Shown here: in pieces, positions 9,219 to 20,300 of the stretch
Layout of the letters: each line of letters starts with the position of its first letter
How positions within the stretch are numbered: the first letter of the stretch is position 1
NCBI GenBank assembly: GCA_015207155.1
Contig: JADEXK010000006.1
Location: 1 to 64,000 of the forward strand
Direction of reading: 5' to 3'
Length of the DNA: 64,000 nucleotides
Source of the DNA: Nostocales cyanobacterium LEGE 11386
Lineage (GTDB): Bacteria; Cyanobacteriota; Cyanobacteriia; Cyanobacteriales; Nostocaceae
Notes under the pieces: model-generated
The model's database searches: none
What the model was told of the DNA's origin: nothing
What the model saw: only the letters and a program-made list of their open reading frames with translations
Program-made: the position numbers and the translations under genes

Positions 9219-9379
9219 AGTTCCGTACTACATAGCGATCGCTCAACGCGCGAAACAAAAATCATCGTTATTTTCTGCTGTGCTGCACTAGCCCCAAAAA
9301 AATTAGGTGACAGAAACAGCATAGATGTGTAAAGTAGTTGAGGAAAACTAACTATTTCTCATCTTTCACACATCCATCT

Positions 9380-9619
9380 ATGGATAGAAAAACCAAACGC
9401 CTGTTGCTACTTGTAGTTTCCTGTAGTCTCACTGGTGTGATTCTCGGAGGTACATCCAGTTGGGCAGAAAGCAATCTGTGCTTGCAAGCCGAAACGGTTA
9501 CAAGCGATTGCTTGACACAAGATCCCATCAATAAGACTATACAAGGAATGAGTACCGGTTTGTTAGCAGGGGCAGGCGCGGCTTGTGGTGCAGCATGGAA
9601 TGCACGCCATGAAGACTAA
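9380..9619 (+). CDS. Small secreted or periplasmic hypothetical protein
   Basis: A 79-residue protein with a Sec-type signal peptide: positive DRKTKR, a hydrophobic core LLLLVVSCSLTGVILGG and a likely cleavage after SSWA. The mature part has four cysteines (NLCLQ, TSDCLT, AACGAA and none later visible as a motif) and a glycine/alanine-rich end. I do not recognise the family. ATG 9380 is preferred over an in-frame upstream start at 9338 because it places the positive charges right before the hydrophobic core. Its stop overlaps by three bases the stop of the convergent gene on the minus strand. Confidence 0.6.
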   Translation: MDRKTKRLLLLVVSCSLTGVILGGTSSWAESNLCLQAETVTSDCLTQDPINKTIQGMSTGLLAGAGAACGAAWNARHED

Positions 9620-10344
9620 AAACTATAGTTGCGATCGCGCACCCACAAACTCACTGGTACGGCATTACCTTGAGGATCTACTTTGATTCTCACTGTTATC
9701 GGTCGGATCTGTCTTCTTCTATTTCCTCTAGTTTGCTGGACAGATTGGAAGATATCGTCACTAATTTGCTGCCGTTGTTGTTCTGGAAGGTAGTATGTTT
9801 CCACTCCATAGGTGATGGCATTATCTTGATACACGCCTCTTAAGGCTACTTGATTGCTGGGGAGAGACTGGGGCAGATTGCTACTCACTCGTACTGGCCT
9901 CCAAGCTCTAGGAACGCCACTATCAAAGGATTGTTGCTCTTGCAAAATCACGTACAAGTTAGTTCCTGGTAGCAATTGTCTGTTTCTCCCCTGATTTATT
10001 CTCAGTAAATTATCCCAACCGGGAAGTCTTCTCAAATTTTCCACACGGGAGATGTTGTAATCCAATGTCAAGGAAAAATCCTGTACTACATTGTTAGGAT
10101 CTTGAGGTAGTGTTTGCAGAATCACATCCCTGCCTGCAATATTGGTATACATTGCTTGGGTGGGAACTGCCAAAATTATCCCTGTTTGAATTAACAGGGG
10201 AACTAATAGCCGCCAAAAAGGTAGAGGTTGGTTGGCTTTTTGTTCAGTGGCAATGAGGTAATCCCTAAAAGTCAGCTTTTCGGAAAATTCGACTTCAGGA
10301 GATAATGATTTATTTCTACTCGATTCAGAGGAGTCACTTTTCAT
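9616..10344 (-). CDS. GDYXXLXY-type membrane protein
   Basis: A protein of about 242 residues with one N-terminal membrane helix (LLVPLLIQTGIILAVPTQAMY) followed by an extracytoplasmic domain. The segment QDFSLTLDYNISR matches in position and spacing the GDYxxLxY motif that names this family, though Gly and Tyr are changed. The next gene upstream is a DUF2157 membrane protein, and the two families are commonly paired, which supports the call. I prefer ATG 10344 because AGGA lies eight bases before it; a TTG at 10380 has no ribosome binding site. Function unknown. Confidence 0.65.
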   Translation of the reverse strand: MKSDSSESSRNKSLSPEVEFSEKLTFRDYLIATEQKANQPLPFWRLLVPLLIQTGIILAVPTQAMYTNIAGRDVILQTLPQDPNNVVQDFSLTLDYNISRVENLRRLPGWDNLLRINQGRNRQLLPGTNLYVILQEQQSFDSGVPRAWRPVRVSSNLPQSLPSNQVALRGVYQDNAITYGVETYYLPEQQRQQISDDIFQSVQQTRGNRRRQIRPITVRIKVDPQGNAVPVSLWVRDRNYSF

Positions 10345-10471
10345 CAGCGTAGTCCTAAAATGAAGAGGTATTTGTGACAAATTTGTCTGGTGGAATTCCC
10401 AGAGTTAGGACAAACGCAGAGACACTCTAAAAAGGGTGATGCACAGAGATTTGACAACCTAATACCAGTAA

Positions 10472-11890
10472 TTACGAATTACGAACTACAGTGCGGCGTT
10501 CAAACCAAAGTCCAGCGCTAATTAATGCCGAACCACATAAAACAAAAACCAGGGACTGGAAAAGTAAGTCGGTGTTATATTCTAGCACCCGACTAATAAT
10601 TTGCAGCGTTAATAATAGCATACCGCCCCAAAAGGCGCGTCTATCATTTAACTTCAATCCTTCTCGAATTAGCCCCGTTGCTAAGAATGCCAAAAGCACA
10701 TTGAAGATGAAACTGCCTAGTTCATCAAGGCGGGTAATAGCTAGATGCCAAAAAGGTGTGATGATGATGAAAGCCACAAAAGTGGTAATGACAGCAGTAG
10801 TGAAAATTGCTTCCCGGCGAGGAGGGTTATTTCTCAGACGCAGTAGGGATAACCATTGTAATAATGCTAAACCACTGAGAATCCCTAAATCAATTATGGG
10901 CAGAGACATAAACAAGTTATTTCTGGTGGTTGGCATAAAAGAATTAAAAGTTGGGGCTACCCATTGCCAACGGAAAGACAAGGCATAAAAGACAAGTCCA
11001 AAAAATATCAATGCTAAGTTACGGGCTAGCGGTTGAAACAGCCTGTAATTGATTGTGGGGAAAAGTAAATCGTCGTAACTCCAGAACAATGCAGGTGGTA
11101 GCGCCAAAGCAAAGGATGCTACCCAAGGCGCCATATTAGAAAAATTCAGTAATGGCAGGGGATTCAGATTTAACTGTAATGTCCCCGCAAAGACTAAGGC
11201 TGCTAAGGTAAAAATCCAGCGCGATCGACAAAAATATGCTAAGGGTACAAATAGTAACCATGACAATAAAGGCATATGTCGAACTGCTAGGCGTACCCAG
11301 TTCCAGTCGCTGGAAGTAAACAACAAGTCTCCTCTTCCCGTCCAATACCCAATTTGGATGAGGATAATGGCCATGGTTCCTAAGGAATTTAGGCACAGAC
11401 TGTAGGCCATGACTAAGACACCAACTCCCCAAGCAAAAAACAGTTCAGCAGTGGAACCGTTAATATTGAAAATCTGTGCCATCAACACTATATTTGCGCC
11501 TAATATAAAAGCGCTCAAAATTAGTAATCCTTCTCCGAGGATGCGTCTGCTTTGTTGCTGTTTATTTCCTTCCTTGTTGTTTTGTTTAGTTGGTATCCAT
11601 GTGTAAAAACCAGTGATAGTAGTTGATAGAAACAAACTCATCATGAGGATAAATTTGACTTCTCGTGACCATGCCTGCCAGTTTGCTGCGACAAAGGTAA
11701 TTACACCTAGACATAAAAGGATACTGCCTATAGAAATCACCATCATCATAAAGCGATCGCGTGCAGCAGCTTCTAGGTTATTAAATCGATAACGTTCTGC
11801 TAGGTCTTGGTATTGTGAAGAACTAATTAGTCCTTCATCTCGCCATAATTGTGCTTCTCGGCGTAATTTCTGCTGAAAATTATCTAACAT
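10472..11890 (-). CDS. DUF2157 domain integral membrane protein
   Basis: A 472-residue polytopic membrane protein. The cytoplasmic N-terminus (FQQKLRREAQLWRDEGLIS...YQDLAERY) is the typical DUF2157 helical start, with LWRDEGLIS being the recognisable piece. About a dozen hydrophobic segments follow, beginning with MMMVISIGSILLCLGVITFVAANW, whose FVAANW end is also characteristic. It is 127 bases upstream of a GDYXXLXY-type gene on the same strand, the usual family pairing, so the two probably form an operon. Role unknown; possibly envelope or stress related. Confidence 0.85.
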   Translation of the reverse strand: MLDNFQQKLRREAQLWRDEGLISSSQYQDLAERYRFNNLEAAARDRFMMMVISIGSILLCLGVITFVAANWQAWSREVKFILMMSLFLSTTITGFYTWIPTKQNNKEGNKQQQSRRILGEGLLILSAFILGANIVLMAQIFNINGSTAELFFAWGVGVLVMAYSLCLNSLGTMAIILIQIGYWTGRGDLLFTSSDWNWVRLAVRHMPLLSWLLFVPLAYFCRSRWIFTLAALVFAGTLQLNLNPLPLLNFSNMAPWVASFALALPPALFWSYDDLLFPTINYRLFQPLARNLALIFFGLVFYALSFRWQWVAPTFNSFMPTTRNNLFMSLPIIDLGILSGLALLQWLSLLRLRNNPPRREAIFTTAVITTFVAFIIITPFWHLAITRLDELGSFIFNVLLAFLATGLIREGLKLNDRRAFWGGMLLLTLQIISRVLEYNTDLLFQSLVFVLCGSALISAGLWFERRTVVRNS

Positions 11891-12011
11891 CTATGACCAT
11901 CTCCGGCGCAGTGGGTGAGTGTGGCAATCATTAATTAGAATGGCGGTCATTATGTTTTCAGTATGCAGCCAAGATGCTTGAGAGCATTGTTCTTCTGTAA
12001 CAGTTTTACTA

Positions 12012-12983
12012 ATGGAAAAACCATCAAATTTATTACTTAAACTCTCGCGGCGTTTGTTTGAAAATCCAGATAAACAAGAGAAATTTATTGAGTCGTTAAT
12101 TCATCCCCAACCGTTTCACCCTTGCATTCTTTGGTGTCAAAATAAACCAGATAGTTTGCCTTTTCAGGTGGAAACACCAACAGATTGGCAACCAAATTTT
12201 GTAGACCGTTTATCTTTGGGTGAAAAACCTGGTAAACATCTCTTACATGACCAAGGTTATTTCTATTGTTTAGATTTTTCTTCTGTGTTTGCGGCTTCAG
12301 TTTTATTAGCGATTCCTCAATCAGTGCGTATAATTTTTGATATGTGTGCTTCCCCTGGTGGTAAGAGTATTTTTGCCTGGAAGGCTTTACAACCTGATTT
12401 ACTCATTTGTAATGAAGTAATTGGTAAACGTTTGGGAATGCTAATTTCTAATTTGAAGCGTTGTCAGATTAGTTCTTGTACTGTGGTTAATCGAGATTCT
12501 AGTATTTTTGCAGAAAATATTCCCTTATCTAGTGATTTAGTAATAGTAGATGCTCCTTGTACTGGGCAATCTTTACTAGCTAAAGGGGAAAAAGCACCTG
12601 GATGTTTTCATCCAACTGCTATTAATAAAAGTGCGAATCGGCAAAAAAGAATTATTGCTAATTCTGCTCAAATAGTTGCACCGCAAGGCTATCTTGCTTA
12701 TATGACTTGTACTTATTCTCCTGAGGAAAATGAGCAGGTTTGTGAATGGTTTTTGTCACGATTTCCTCAGTTTCAAGCAGTGAGGGTGATTCATTTAGAG
12801 CAGTATCAGTCACATTTAACTCATATTCCTTGTTATCGGCTTTTTCCTCAAGACCAACTTGGTGCTGGTGCTTTTACGGTGCTTTTTCAAAATACTGCGG
12901 AGGGGGAGAGGAAGCAGGTAGATTTGGATGCTTTGTCTGGGATATGGAGAAAGACAAACCACGGAGACGTAGAGAATTTTTAA
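12012..12983 (+). CDS. NOL1/NOP2/sun (RsmB-like) RNA m5C methyltransferase
   Basis: A 323-residue SAM-dependent RNA methyltransferase. The SAM loop is FDMCASPGGKSIFAWKAL, and both cysteines of the m5C mechanism are present: Cys183 in DAPCTGQS (motif IV, nucleophile side) and Cys233 in MTCTYSPEENEQV (motif VI). The protein lacks the N-terminal NusB-like RNA-binding domain of full RsmB and the C-terminal PUA-like part of RsmF, so the target (rRNA or tRNA position) cannot be assigned. The motif-IV sequence PCTGQS is slightly unusual against the common PCSGxG. Start ATG 12012; transcribed alone. Confidence 0.88.
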   Translation: MEKPSNLLLKLSRRLFENPDKQEKFIESLIHPQPFHPCILWCQNKPDSLPFQVETPTDWQPNFVDRLSLGEKPGKHLLHDQGYFYCLDFSSVFAASVLLAIPQSVRIIFDMCASPGGKSIFAWKALQPDLLICNEVIGKRLGMLISNLKRCQISSCTVVNRDSSIFAENIPLSSDLVIVDAPCTGQSLLAKGEKAPGCFHPTAINKSANRQKRIIANSAQIVAPQGYLAYMTCTYSPEENEQVCEWFLSRFPQFQAVRVIHLEQYQSHLTHIPCYRLFPQDQLGAGAFTVLFQNTAEGERKQVDLDALSGIWRKTNHGDVENF

Positions 12984-13101
12984 AAGATAAATTTCATGAT
13001 TATCTGTAAACAAAAAATAATGATATTATGAGTGTTATTACTGAAGTTTAAATTTAAAAATAATTATTAAAATATACCTATAAATATATAGGTAATCAAT
13101 A

Positions 13102-15579
13102 ATGTCAGACGTGCCTACTCAGTGTCAAAATTTAGAAGTGCAAGTTGAATCTATATTACAACTTTTACAGCAAGAACCGTCTTTACGTTCTCAAGATATT
13201 ACGTCTGTGCAAACTTCTCTGGGAAAGGTGATTTCACCAAAGTTTGAGATTGTGTTTGCAGGTGCATTTAGTGCTGGTAAGTCAATGCTAATTAATGCAC
13301 TCCTAGAACGGGAATTATTATACAGTGCTGAGGGACATGCTACAGGTACGGAATGCAAGATTGAGTATGCAAAAATAAATCAAGAACGGGTTGTTTTAAC
13401 TTTTTTAAGTGAGGCAGAAATTCGCGAACAAGCAAGTTTTTTGTGTCAACAATTAGGATTTAAAACAGCAGCTAATATTAATCAAGCTGAAGTAATTAAT
13501 TTATTGCATCAAGGTTGCGATGTGATTATTCAGCAAGAAGGTGGGGAAAGTAAATCGGAACGCGCAAAGCAAGCAAAGGCATTAATATTACTGCTTGCAG
13601 GATATGAGGCTAACCGTCAACATATTCATACAATGAATAATGCCACGTATTCAATGGAGCAATTTAACTTTTCTAATCTTAAGGAAGCTGCTGGATATGC
13701 GCGGCGTGGGAGTAATAGCGCTGTTTTAAAGCGGATTGAATATTACTGCAACCATCCACTTTTACAAGATGGTAATGTGATTATCGACACGCCAGGAATT
13801 GATGCACCAGTAGAGAAGGATGCACTGTTAACTTATGCCAAAATTCAACATCCTGATACATCGGCGGTGGTGTGTGTGTTGAAACCTGCATCTGCTGGTG
13901 ATATGACTAAAGAAGAAACAGAACTGTTGGAAACAATACGCAGAAATGGGGGAATACGCGATCGCGTGTTCTACATCTTCAACCGGATTGATGAAACTTG
14001 GTATAATACCCAGCTAAGGCAGCGATTGGATGCTTTAATTAATGGGCAGTTTCGCGATACTCAAAGGGTTTATAAAACCAGTGGTTTACTGGGATTTTAT
14101 GGCAGTCAGATCAAACAGACAAGTCAGCTAGATAGATTTGGTTTGGATTCTATTTTTGCCGCAAGTGTGAAAAGCTTAAATGGTAAGGAAGAAACACCAC
14201 AATTCGTTTACGCTTTTAATAACTACTGTGTAAGTTCTGGTAAGCTATCTCATAGTAATTTTCGGATTTCTCTCAATGGATTTGAGACTCCAAACGAAAA
14301 TTATCTGCGGATTTTAGCTGAACAGGGAATGCCTTTAATTAATCAACTAATTCAAGATAGTGGTATTGAAGAATTTCGCACAGCTATTACTCGATATTTA
14401 ATCGAAGAAAAGCGTCCCCAACTTTTTCAAAATCTTGCCGATGATTTAGAAGATATTTGTATTAAGTTGCAGAAACATTATCAGGGTGTGCAAAGACATT
14501 TAGATAGTCAGCCGCGAGAAATTGAGTCGATGAAGGCGCAAGAGTTGCAACGCCTCAATCAGCAATTGCAGCAAGTCGGTAAAGACTTTAGTCAGCACAT
14601 CACAGAGGAAGTTAACCAATTAATTAATAATTATTGTGATGGTTTTGAAGCAGATTTTCGGCAATTACAATCACGGATGATTCGTCGTTTAGATGAGTTG
14701 CTAGATACTTTTTCTGTAGCTGATGCTTACCGACGTTCCACTCTCAGTCATCCCCGGAATGCAACTGCACCTTTACTGGCTATTTTAGTAGAAGCTTTTT
14801 ATTATTTGGCAAATCAGTTAGAAGATATTTTAATAGACTCTTCTCAGCAAGTGGTTGCTAATTTGTTTCAGCGCTTAATAGAGAAAATTCGCAAGTCAGA
14901 ATACTATCGCCAGTTGTATCGTTTATTAGGTAATGATGGCGGGATTGAACAAGCAGTCAAAGCTTTAGAAAAAAGAGTATCTTTGGCGTTAGTTAGTGCA
15001 GCTAGTGTAGAATGCGATCGCTTTGTGCGAGAAAGTCCAAGATTTTATGATGAAGGTACTTTTTCTATATATCAATTTCGCCAGACTTTGATGCAAACTT
15101 CTCAAACTTATGATGGTGAAAGCATAATAGAAGCTGAACCCGCAATTAGGAAGTTATTAAAGTTAGATTTTGAGCCAAAGGTTTCCCAAACAATTCACAA
15201 AACTTTCCGCCAAACCATCAACCAAATTCTTAAAAATCAGTTGTTACCAATGGCGATTCAGCAAGCAGATGATATTTTACAGCAATATGCTCATGCACGT
15301 GCTTATTTAGAGCAAACTCTACAACAAGAAGCTGAGGAAAAAATTCTGCATAATCAACGCTTATTGAGTGTTGTAGAACAAAAAATTGAGACCTATAATA
15401 CAGCAGTTTCGCAGATTAATAATTGCTTACAAGCAATGCAATTATATGATCATTTATTACCTATAATTGGTCATGAAGATTTTTTTCCCCGCGTAACTGA
15501 TTCAGTTATCGAACAGAATTTTGCTAGTAATGAGATACTGATATCTGATAGTTTAGTGGATAATATAGCCCAGGTTTAG
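13102..15579 (+). CDS. Dynamin-like large GTPase
   Basis: An 825-residue bacterial dynamin-like protein. GTPase motifs are in order: P-loop GAFSAGKS at residues 54-61, a G2 threonine in GTECKIEYA, G3 DTPGID near 229-234 and G4 FNRID near 292-297. The rest is predominantly helical and glutamine-rich (for example HYQGVQRHLDSQPREIES), as in the stalk of dynamins, with an amphipathic or hydrophobic stretch around ATAPLLAILVEAFYYLANQL that could be the membrane-contact tip. Such proteins bind and remodel membranes on GTP hydrolysis. It is longer than the structurally known Nostoc punctiforme BDLP (about 690), so it is a different paralogue. Confidence 0.85.
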   Translation: MSDVPTQCQNLEVQVESILQLLQQEPSLRSQDITSVQTSLGKVISPKFEIVFAGAFSAGKSMLINALLERELLYSAEGHATGTECKIEYAKINQERVVLTFLSEAEIREQASFLCQQLGFKTAANINQAEVINLLHQGCDVIIQQEGGESKSERAKQAKALILLLAGYEANRQHIHTMNNATYSMEQFNFSNLKEAAGYARRGSNSAVLKRIEYYCNHPLLQDGNVIIDTPGIDAPVEKDALLTYAKIQHPDTSAVVCVLKPASAGDMTKEETELLETIRRNGGIRDRVFYIFNRIDETWYNTQLRQRLDALINGQFRDTQRVYKTSGLLGFYGSQIKQTSQLDRFGLDSIFAASVKSLNGKEETPQFVYAFNNYCVSSGKLSHSNFRISLNGFETPNENYLRILAEQGMPLINQLIQDSGIEEFRTAITRYLIEEKRPQLFQNLADDLEDICIKLQKHYQGVQRHLDSQPREIESMKAQELQRLNQQLQQVGKDFSQHITEEVNQLINNYCDGFEADFRQLQSRMIRRLDELLDTFSVADAYRRSTLSHPRNATAPLLAILVEAFYYLANQLEDILIDSSQQVVANLFQRLIEKIRKSEYYRQLYRLLGNDGGIEQAVKALEKRVSLALVSAASVECDRFVRESPRFYDEGTFSIYQFRQTLMQTSQTYDGESIIEAEPAIRKLLKLDFEPKVSQTIHKTFRQTINQILKNQLLPMAIQQADDILQQYAHARAYLEQTLQQEAEEKILHNQRLLSVVEQKIETYNTAVSQINNCLQAMQLYDHLLPIIGHEDFFPRVTDSVIEQNFASNEILISDSLVDNIAQV

Positions 15580-15672
15580 AAGATGTTTGAAAATTGACAT
15601 CTTGCACCAGGCGACTGAAAGTCACAGTCCAGTAGTGGCATGACAAGACTAATTTGGTGCATATAAATTGCC

Positions 15673-15692
15673 CTGACTCAGTGCTGAGTCAG
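15673..15692. terminator. Inverted repeat between convergent genes
   Basis: CTGACTCA and TGAGTCAG form a perfect 8-bp stem around GTGC. It lies midway between the convergent dynamin-like and HlyD genes, where transcription from both sides should stop. There is no clear T-tract on the + side, so a simple rho-independent terminator is not proven. Confidence 0.35.
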
Positions 15693-15768
15693 AAGAAGAA
15701 GGAAGGGACTTTCTCACTCGGTAAAAGCTCTGCCCCTTGTAGGCGGTTTTTTAACTCAGCACTCTTGA

Positions 15769-17352
15769 TTAACGTACCTCTTTCAAGCTATCAACTTGCT
15801 TAGTAAACAACTCAGTAAATAGACTCATAACTGTACGTTCCTCACGTACTTTAATATTAGCGACAATCGACATTCCTGACTGCAAATTAATGTTTCTACC
15901 CTGAATATCTAAAGATTGTTTATCCAAACTGATTGTTGCTGGAAATCGATAAAACTTATGTGTTTCGTCAGGTGGTAATGCGTCAGATCCTATGCTCATT
16001 ACTTTTCCTTTAATATCCCCAAATTCGCTGAAGGGAAAAGAGTCAATTCTCACATCAGTATTCATTCCTGCTTGCACAAAACCAATATCTTTATTTGTAA
16101 TGAACACTTCAGCAATAAAATTATCGTTGGGGACAATTTGCAGCAGCTTTTGACTGGAATTTGCGACAAAACCAGGGTTTTTAGCTTGTAAATCAAAAAC
16201 TGTTCCTGCCACAGGTGCGCGTAGTTCTTGATATTGGAAGTTCAACTGAGCTTGGGATATTTTACTATTGACATCTGCCAAGGTTTGCTCATTATTTAGC
16301 ACAACTTTCATAAATTGGCTATCAATTTCGGCAATGCGTCTTTTATTATCAGCTATTCTTTCTAAGATGTTTTTACCAGAAACCGCTACAGTATTTGTTA
16401 ATTCTTGTCGTCCTTTTTCAATATCAAAATTCAAGCGTTGTCGTTCTTCATCTAATTGTGCTATCTCAGCTGTGAGATTTTGCACTTGTTGTTGCTGATT
16501 TAAATACTGAAGCTGAGAAATACCACCTTCTTCTGCTAATATTTGCAGTTTATCTAATATATGCTGCTGAATAGCTAGACTAGATTTAGTATCATTCATT
16601 TTTACTTGCGTTTGTGCAAGTTGCTTTTTAGTTTTCTCTACTTCTAATTGTGCTGCCGCAGATCGGGAATCTAATTCTTTTTTGGACATTTGCAGACGTT
16701 TTTGTTCGTCAGATCCTAGTCCTACTTCTAAATCAGAATTTCTCAATTCAGCACGCAACAATTCGTTTTCTTTAACTAATGCTGTCCTACTTTTCAAAAG
16801 AAAGGCAGTATCTGCTGGTAATTCACTACGCAAAAATTCCAGTTCAGATGCTGTAGCAGAACTAGCTGCCATTAACTGACGATAAATCTGGTTTTCTTTA
16901 ATTAATGTCGTGCGAATCTTATCTAAAGAGTTTAATTGGGCGATGCTGGCCACAGTCTCAAAAGTTAGCAGCAAATCTCCCGGATTGACTTGTTGTCCAT
17001 CTTTGACATGAACCGATTTCACAACTCCACTAACGGGAGCTTGCACTTCTTTGATTGTTCCTTCTGGCTTGAGTTGACCTGTAGCAGGTACTACTTGCTC
17101 GATTTTGGCAAAACAAGCCCAAGTAATTCCAAAACACGCTAAACCCACTAAGGTGAGCATAATTGTACGTGACCAAATTGGCGATTGGCGTAGCACAACT
17201 GATTGCTCAAAACTAGTGTAGTTGGCGTTGCTTAAAGGCTCCTTAGAAGTTTTGGCGGGAGATGTAGGTACTGGTGAATCTGCCTTGATGCCGTTTTCAT
17301 GCTTCCCGTTGCCATTATGGCCGTTGAGCCTACTTTCATTAATTTGAGTCAT
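15769..17352 (-). CDS. HlyD-family periplasmic adaptor of a type I secretion system
   Basis: A 527-residue membrane fusion protein. Residues 1-60 are a polar, Gly/Asn/Lys-rich cytoplasmic tail, followed by one membrane helix (TIMLTLVGLACFGITWACFA). The biotinyl-lipoyl half motif GVVKSVHVKDGQQVNPGDLLLTFE comes next, then a long glutamine- and leucine-rich coiled coil (about 130-350), the second lipoyl half (ELRAPVAGTVFDLQAKNPG) and a beta-barrel domain ending near MSIVANIKVREERTVMSLF. It would bridge the ABC exporter at 17387-20389 and an outer membrane TolC-type channel, which is not in the window. The two genes are 34 bases apart and certainly co-transcribed. Confidence 0.92.
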   Translation of the reverse strand: MTQINESRLNGHNGNGKHENGIKADSPVPTSPAKTSKEPLSNANYTSFEQSVVLRQSPIWSRTIMLTLVGLACFGITWACFAKIEQVVPATGQLKPEGTIKEVQAPVSGVVKSVHVKDGQQVNPGDLLLTFETVASIAQLNSLDKIRTTLIKENQIYRQLMAASSATASELEFLRSELPADTAFLLKSRTALVKENELLRAELRNSDLEVGLGSDEQKRLQMSKKELDSRSAAAQLEVEKTKKQLAQTQVKMNDTKSSLAIQQHILDKLQILAEEGGISQLQYLNQQQQVQNLTAEIAQLDEERQRLNFDIEKGRQELTNTVAVSGKNILERIADNKRRIAEIDSQFMKVVLNNEQTLADVNSKISQAQLNFQYQELRAPVAGTVFDLQAKNPGFVANSSQKLLQIVPNDNFIAEVFITNKDIGFVQAGMNTDVRIDSFPFSEFGDIKGKVMSIGSDALPPDETHKFYRFPATISLDKQSLDIQGRNINLQSGMSIVANIKVREERTVMSLFTELFTKQVDSLKEVR

Positions 17353-17386
17353 AGTGATTTTATTTGTTTGGTTGATGCACGACTAG

Positions 17387-20300
17387 TTATAAATTCACTT
17401 CTTGTTGCTGATACAGGTAATAATAATGACCTTTAGCGGACATTAATTCTTGATGACTTCCTTGTTCTATAACCCTGCCACTATCCATCACGACAATAAT
17501 ATCTGCATGGCTGACCGTGTTGAGCCGATGAGTAATAAAGAATACTGTGTTACCTTGAAAGGCCTTAGCTAAATTCAGACAAACTTGTCGCTCGGTGGGA
17601 TAATCTAGGGCGCTCGTGGCTTCATCTAAAACTAATAATTTTGGCCGTTGTAAAATAGAGCGGGCGATCGCAATTCTTTGTCTTTGTCCACCTGAAAGTC
17701 CCGCGCCACGTTCTCCTACCCGTGTATTGTAGCCGTTGGGTAAGGACATGATAAATTCGTGAGCAACGGCAATGCGTGCAGCTTCAATAATTTCGTCAGT
17801 TGTTGCATCAGGATTTGTCAGGGCAATATTTTCCTGAACAGTACCGTCAAACAATAAGGTTTCTTGGGGAACTACACCCACCTGTCGCCGCAGCGAATAA
17901 AGTTCTACTTTGGCAATATCGTAACCATCAATTAAAATTCTGCCGGACTCTACTTCGTAAAGTCTCAGCAGTAGTTTCATCATCGTACTTTTACCTGATC
18001 CGCTTTGGCCGACAATACCAATAAATTTCCCGGCGGCAAAATCGAGATTGACGTTGGAAAGCTGTAAAGGGCCACTAGGCGCAAATCGGAAGGAAACATT
18101 ATCAAATTTTACTGAGCCTGCGATCGCAGGTAAAGGAATATTTTGGCGGTCGATTTCGGCTTCTTGTGGGGTATCGACGATATCACTTAAACGTTCTAGT
18201 GATAAAGCTGTTTCTTGGAAGCTTTGCCAGAGTTGAGCTAAACGTAATATAGGGCTAGTGACGTAACCTGAGATAATTCTAAAAGCGATTAATTCACCTA
18301 ATGTGAGTTCTCCTTGCAGGACTAAATAAGAACCTACCCACAAAACTAGCAAACTACTAAGTTTATTTAAAAAGTTGCTAGTAGAATTAGCCAAAGTCGA
18401 AGTGATCACAGTTTTGAAACCAGCCGCTACATACCGAGCATAACGCTCTTGCCAGGAAAAACGCGATTGCAATTCAATATTTTGCGCTTTTACTGTTTGA
18501 ATACCCGACATTACTTCAACCAAATAAGATTGAGTGTGAGCGTTGCGTTCGGCTTTGGTGCGTAATTGTTTGCTAATCGTGGGAGAAGCAATTAAGGTAA
18601 TAATGATGAAGACAGGAATCGTTCCTAAACCTACTACAGTTAGCTGCCAACTATAGAACAGCATGACGATAATATAAATTACCGAAAATACTGCATCTAA
18701 TACCACTGTTAAGGCAGTACCGGTGAGAAACTGACGGATATTTTCTAATTCGTTGATGCGCGTCGCTAGTTCACCCACCGGTCTCCGTTCAAAATAGCGC
18801 AGTGGCAGACGTAGTAAGTGGTCGATAATTTGCGACCCCAAACCCATATCAATGCGGTTGGTTGTATCCACAAATAAGTAAGTCCGCAATGTGGTCAGCA
18901 ATGCTTCAAATATGCCTACCACTAATAGTAAAAGACCTAAAACATTCAAAGTACTAATACTATTTTGGACGATAACTTTGTCAATAATTAACTGAATGAC
19001 AAGAGGATTAGCTAGTTGAGCTAACTGGACAAAAAAGGAAGCAATAAAAACTTCTATGAGAACTCGCCGATGCTTCGATAAATAAGGAATGAACCATTGG
19101 ATACCAAAGCGTTCTTGGGGTGTTTCTTTAGTAGCAGCCAGCAACAAAACCTTCACCTGGGGAGGCAAATTAGTTTCATTAACTTCTAATTGGGCTATAA
19201 ATTCAGCAGGTTTGCAACGGACAATTCCTTGGGATGGCACACCTGCAACAATAGTATTAACATCTGTTTCATATAAAACAGCATAACTATCACCATAGCG
19301 AATTAGTGCTGGTGTGGGAATGCGTGCGATCGCCGCAGCAGGTAAGTCTACTAACTGCGCTTTGAGTCCGATTAATTCTGCTAGGTAAGCACAAACTTGA
19401 AACGATATATTACCTTGGCGTTTGATTTGTTCAGTTAACAGGCGACGAACCACCTCCCGACGAAAGGGGATTTGCAGGTGTTTCGAGAGCATTTGAAAAC
19501 AGGCAAAAACTGTATTTAATTCCCCATTACCACGAAAAAATGGGTAATTTTGACGTGTTTTTCTACCCTTTGGTGGATGTGGTTCGGACTGGGAAACTAC
19601 TTCGTCAGAGGCGTAGGGAATCTCTGAACTATCTGTGATAGTTGGTTGAATCTGGTTTACAGAAACCTGTTCTTGATGATTACGACTTTCTAAAAAGAAT
19701 AAATCTGTAGCAGATAAACCAATCAACCGCGCCGGAATTGTTCCTTTTACTTCCAGCGTGTCACTCAATTCTAAGCGAGAACTCGGCGAGAAATTCGTTA
19801 CTTGACCACCGCCACTAACAAACCAAATACTTTCATTATCTAGTTGGTTATATGAAGTTATTCCGGGAGCCAAGTAATGTATTCTAACTCTTGATAAAGC
19901 TTGTTCCGCAAGTTCTTTGAGATTAGTTACTGCATTGGCTTGCTGTGCAATTTGTGAACTCAAGATATCAAAAACTTCTACCAAATGAATCTGGTGGAGG
20001 CGTATATTGGCAAATCCTGGATAGGAAGCAAGTAGGCGTAAATATTCGGCTTTACTCAAGCTTAAACATATGACTTCAGTAGAAGCGATCGCTGTTTCAC
20101 AAGCAATATCGCGTAATACACTAATTTCACCTAGTATTTCCCCTGGTTGCAGCAACTTTAATGTAGTTGGTATTTGTGTTTGGGGATCGTATCCCAACAA
20201 CCGCACTTTTCCTTCGTAAAGAATCGTAATTTGTTCAGGGGGTTTTTCTTTACCAATTATTTTTTGACCTATACGGTAACGCCAAGCTTGTAGTTGTTTT

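Noticed and set aside
10491..10988. 165-codon + strand open frame opposite the DUF2157 gene
   Set aside because: Antisense shadow with low-complexity basic sequence; the minus-strand membrane protein is clearly the real gene.
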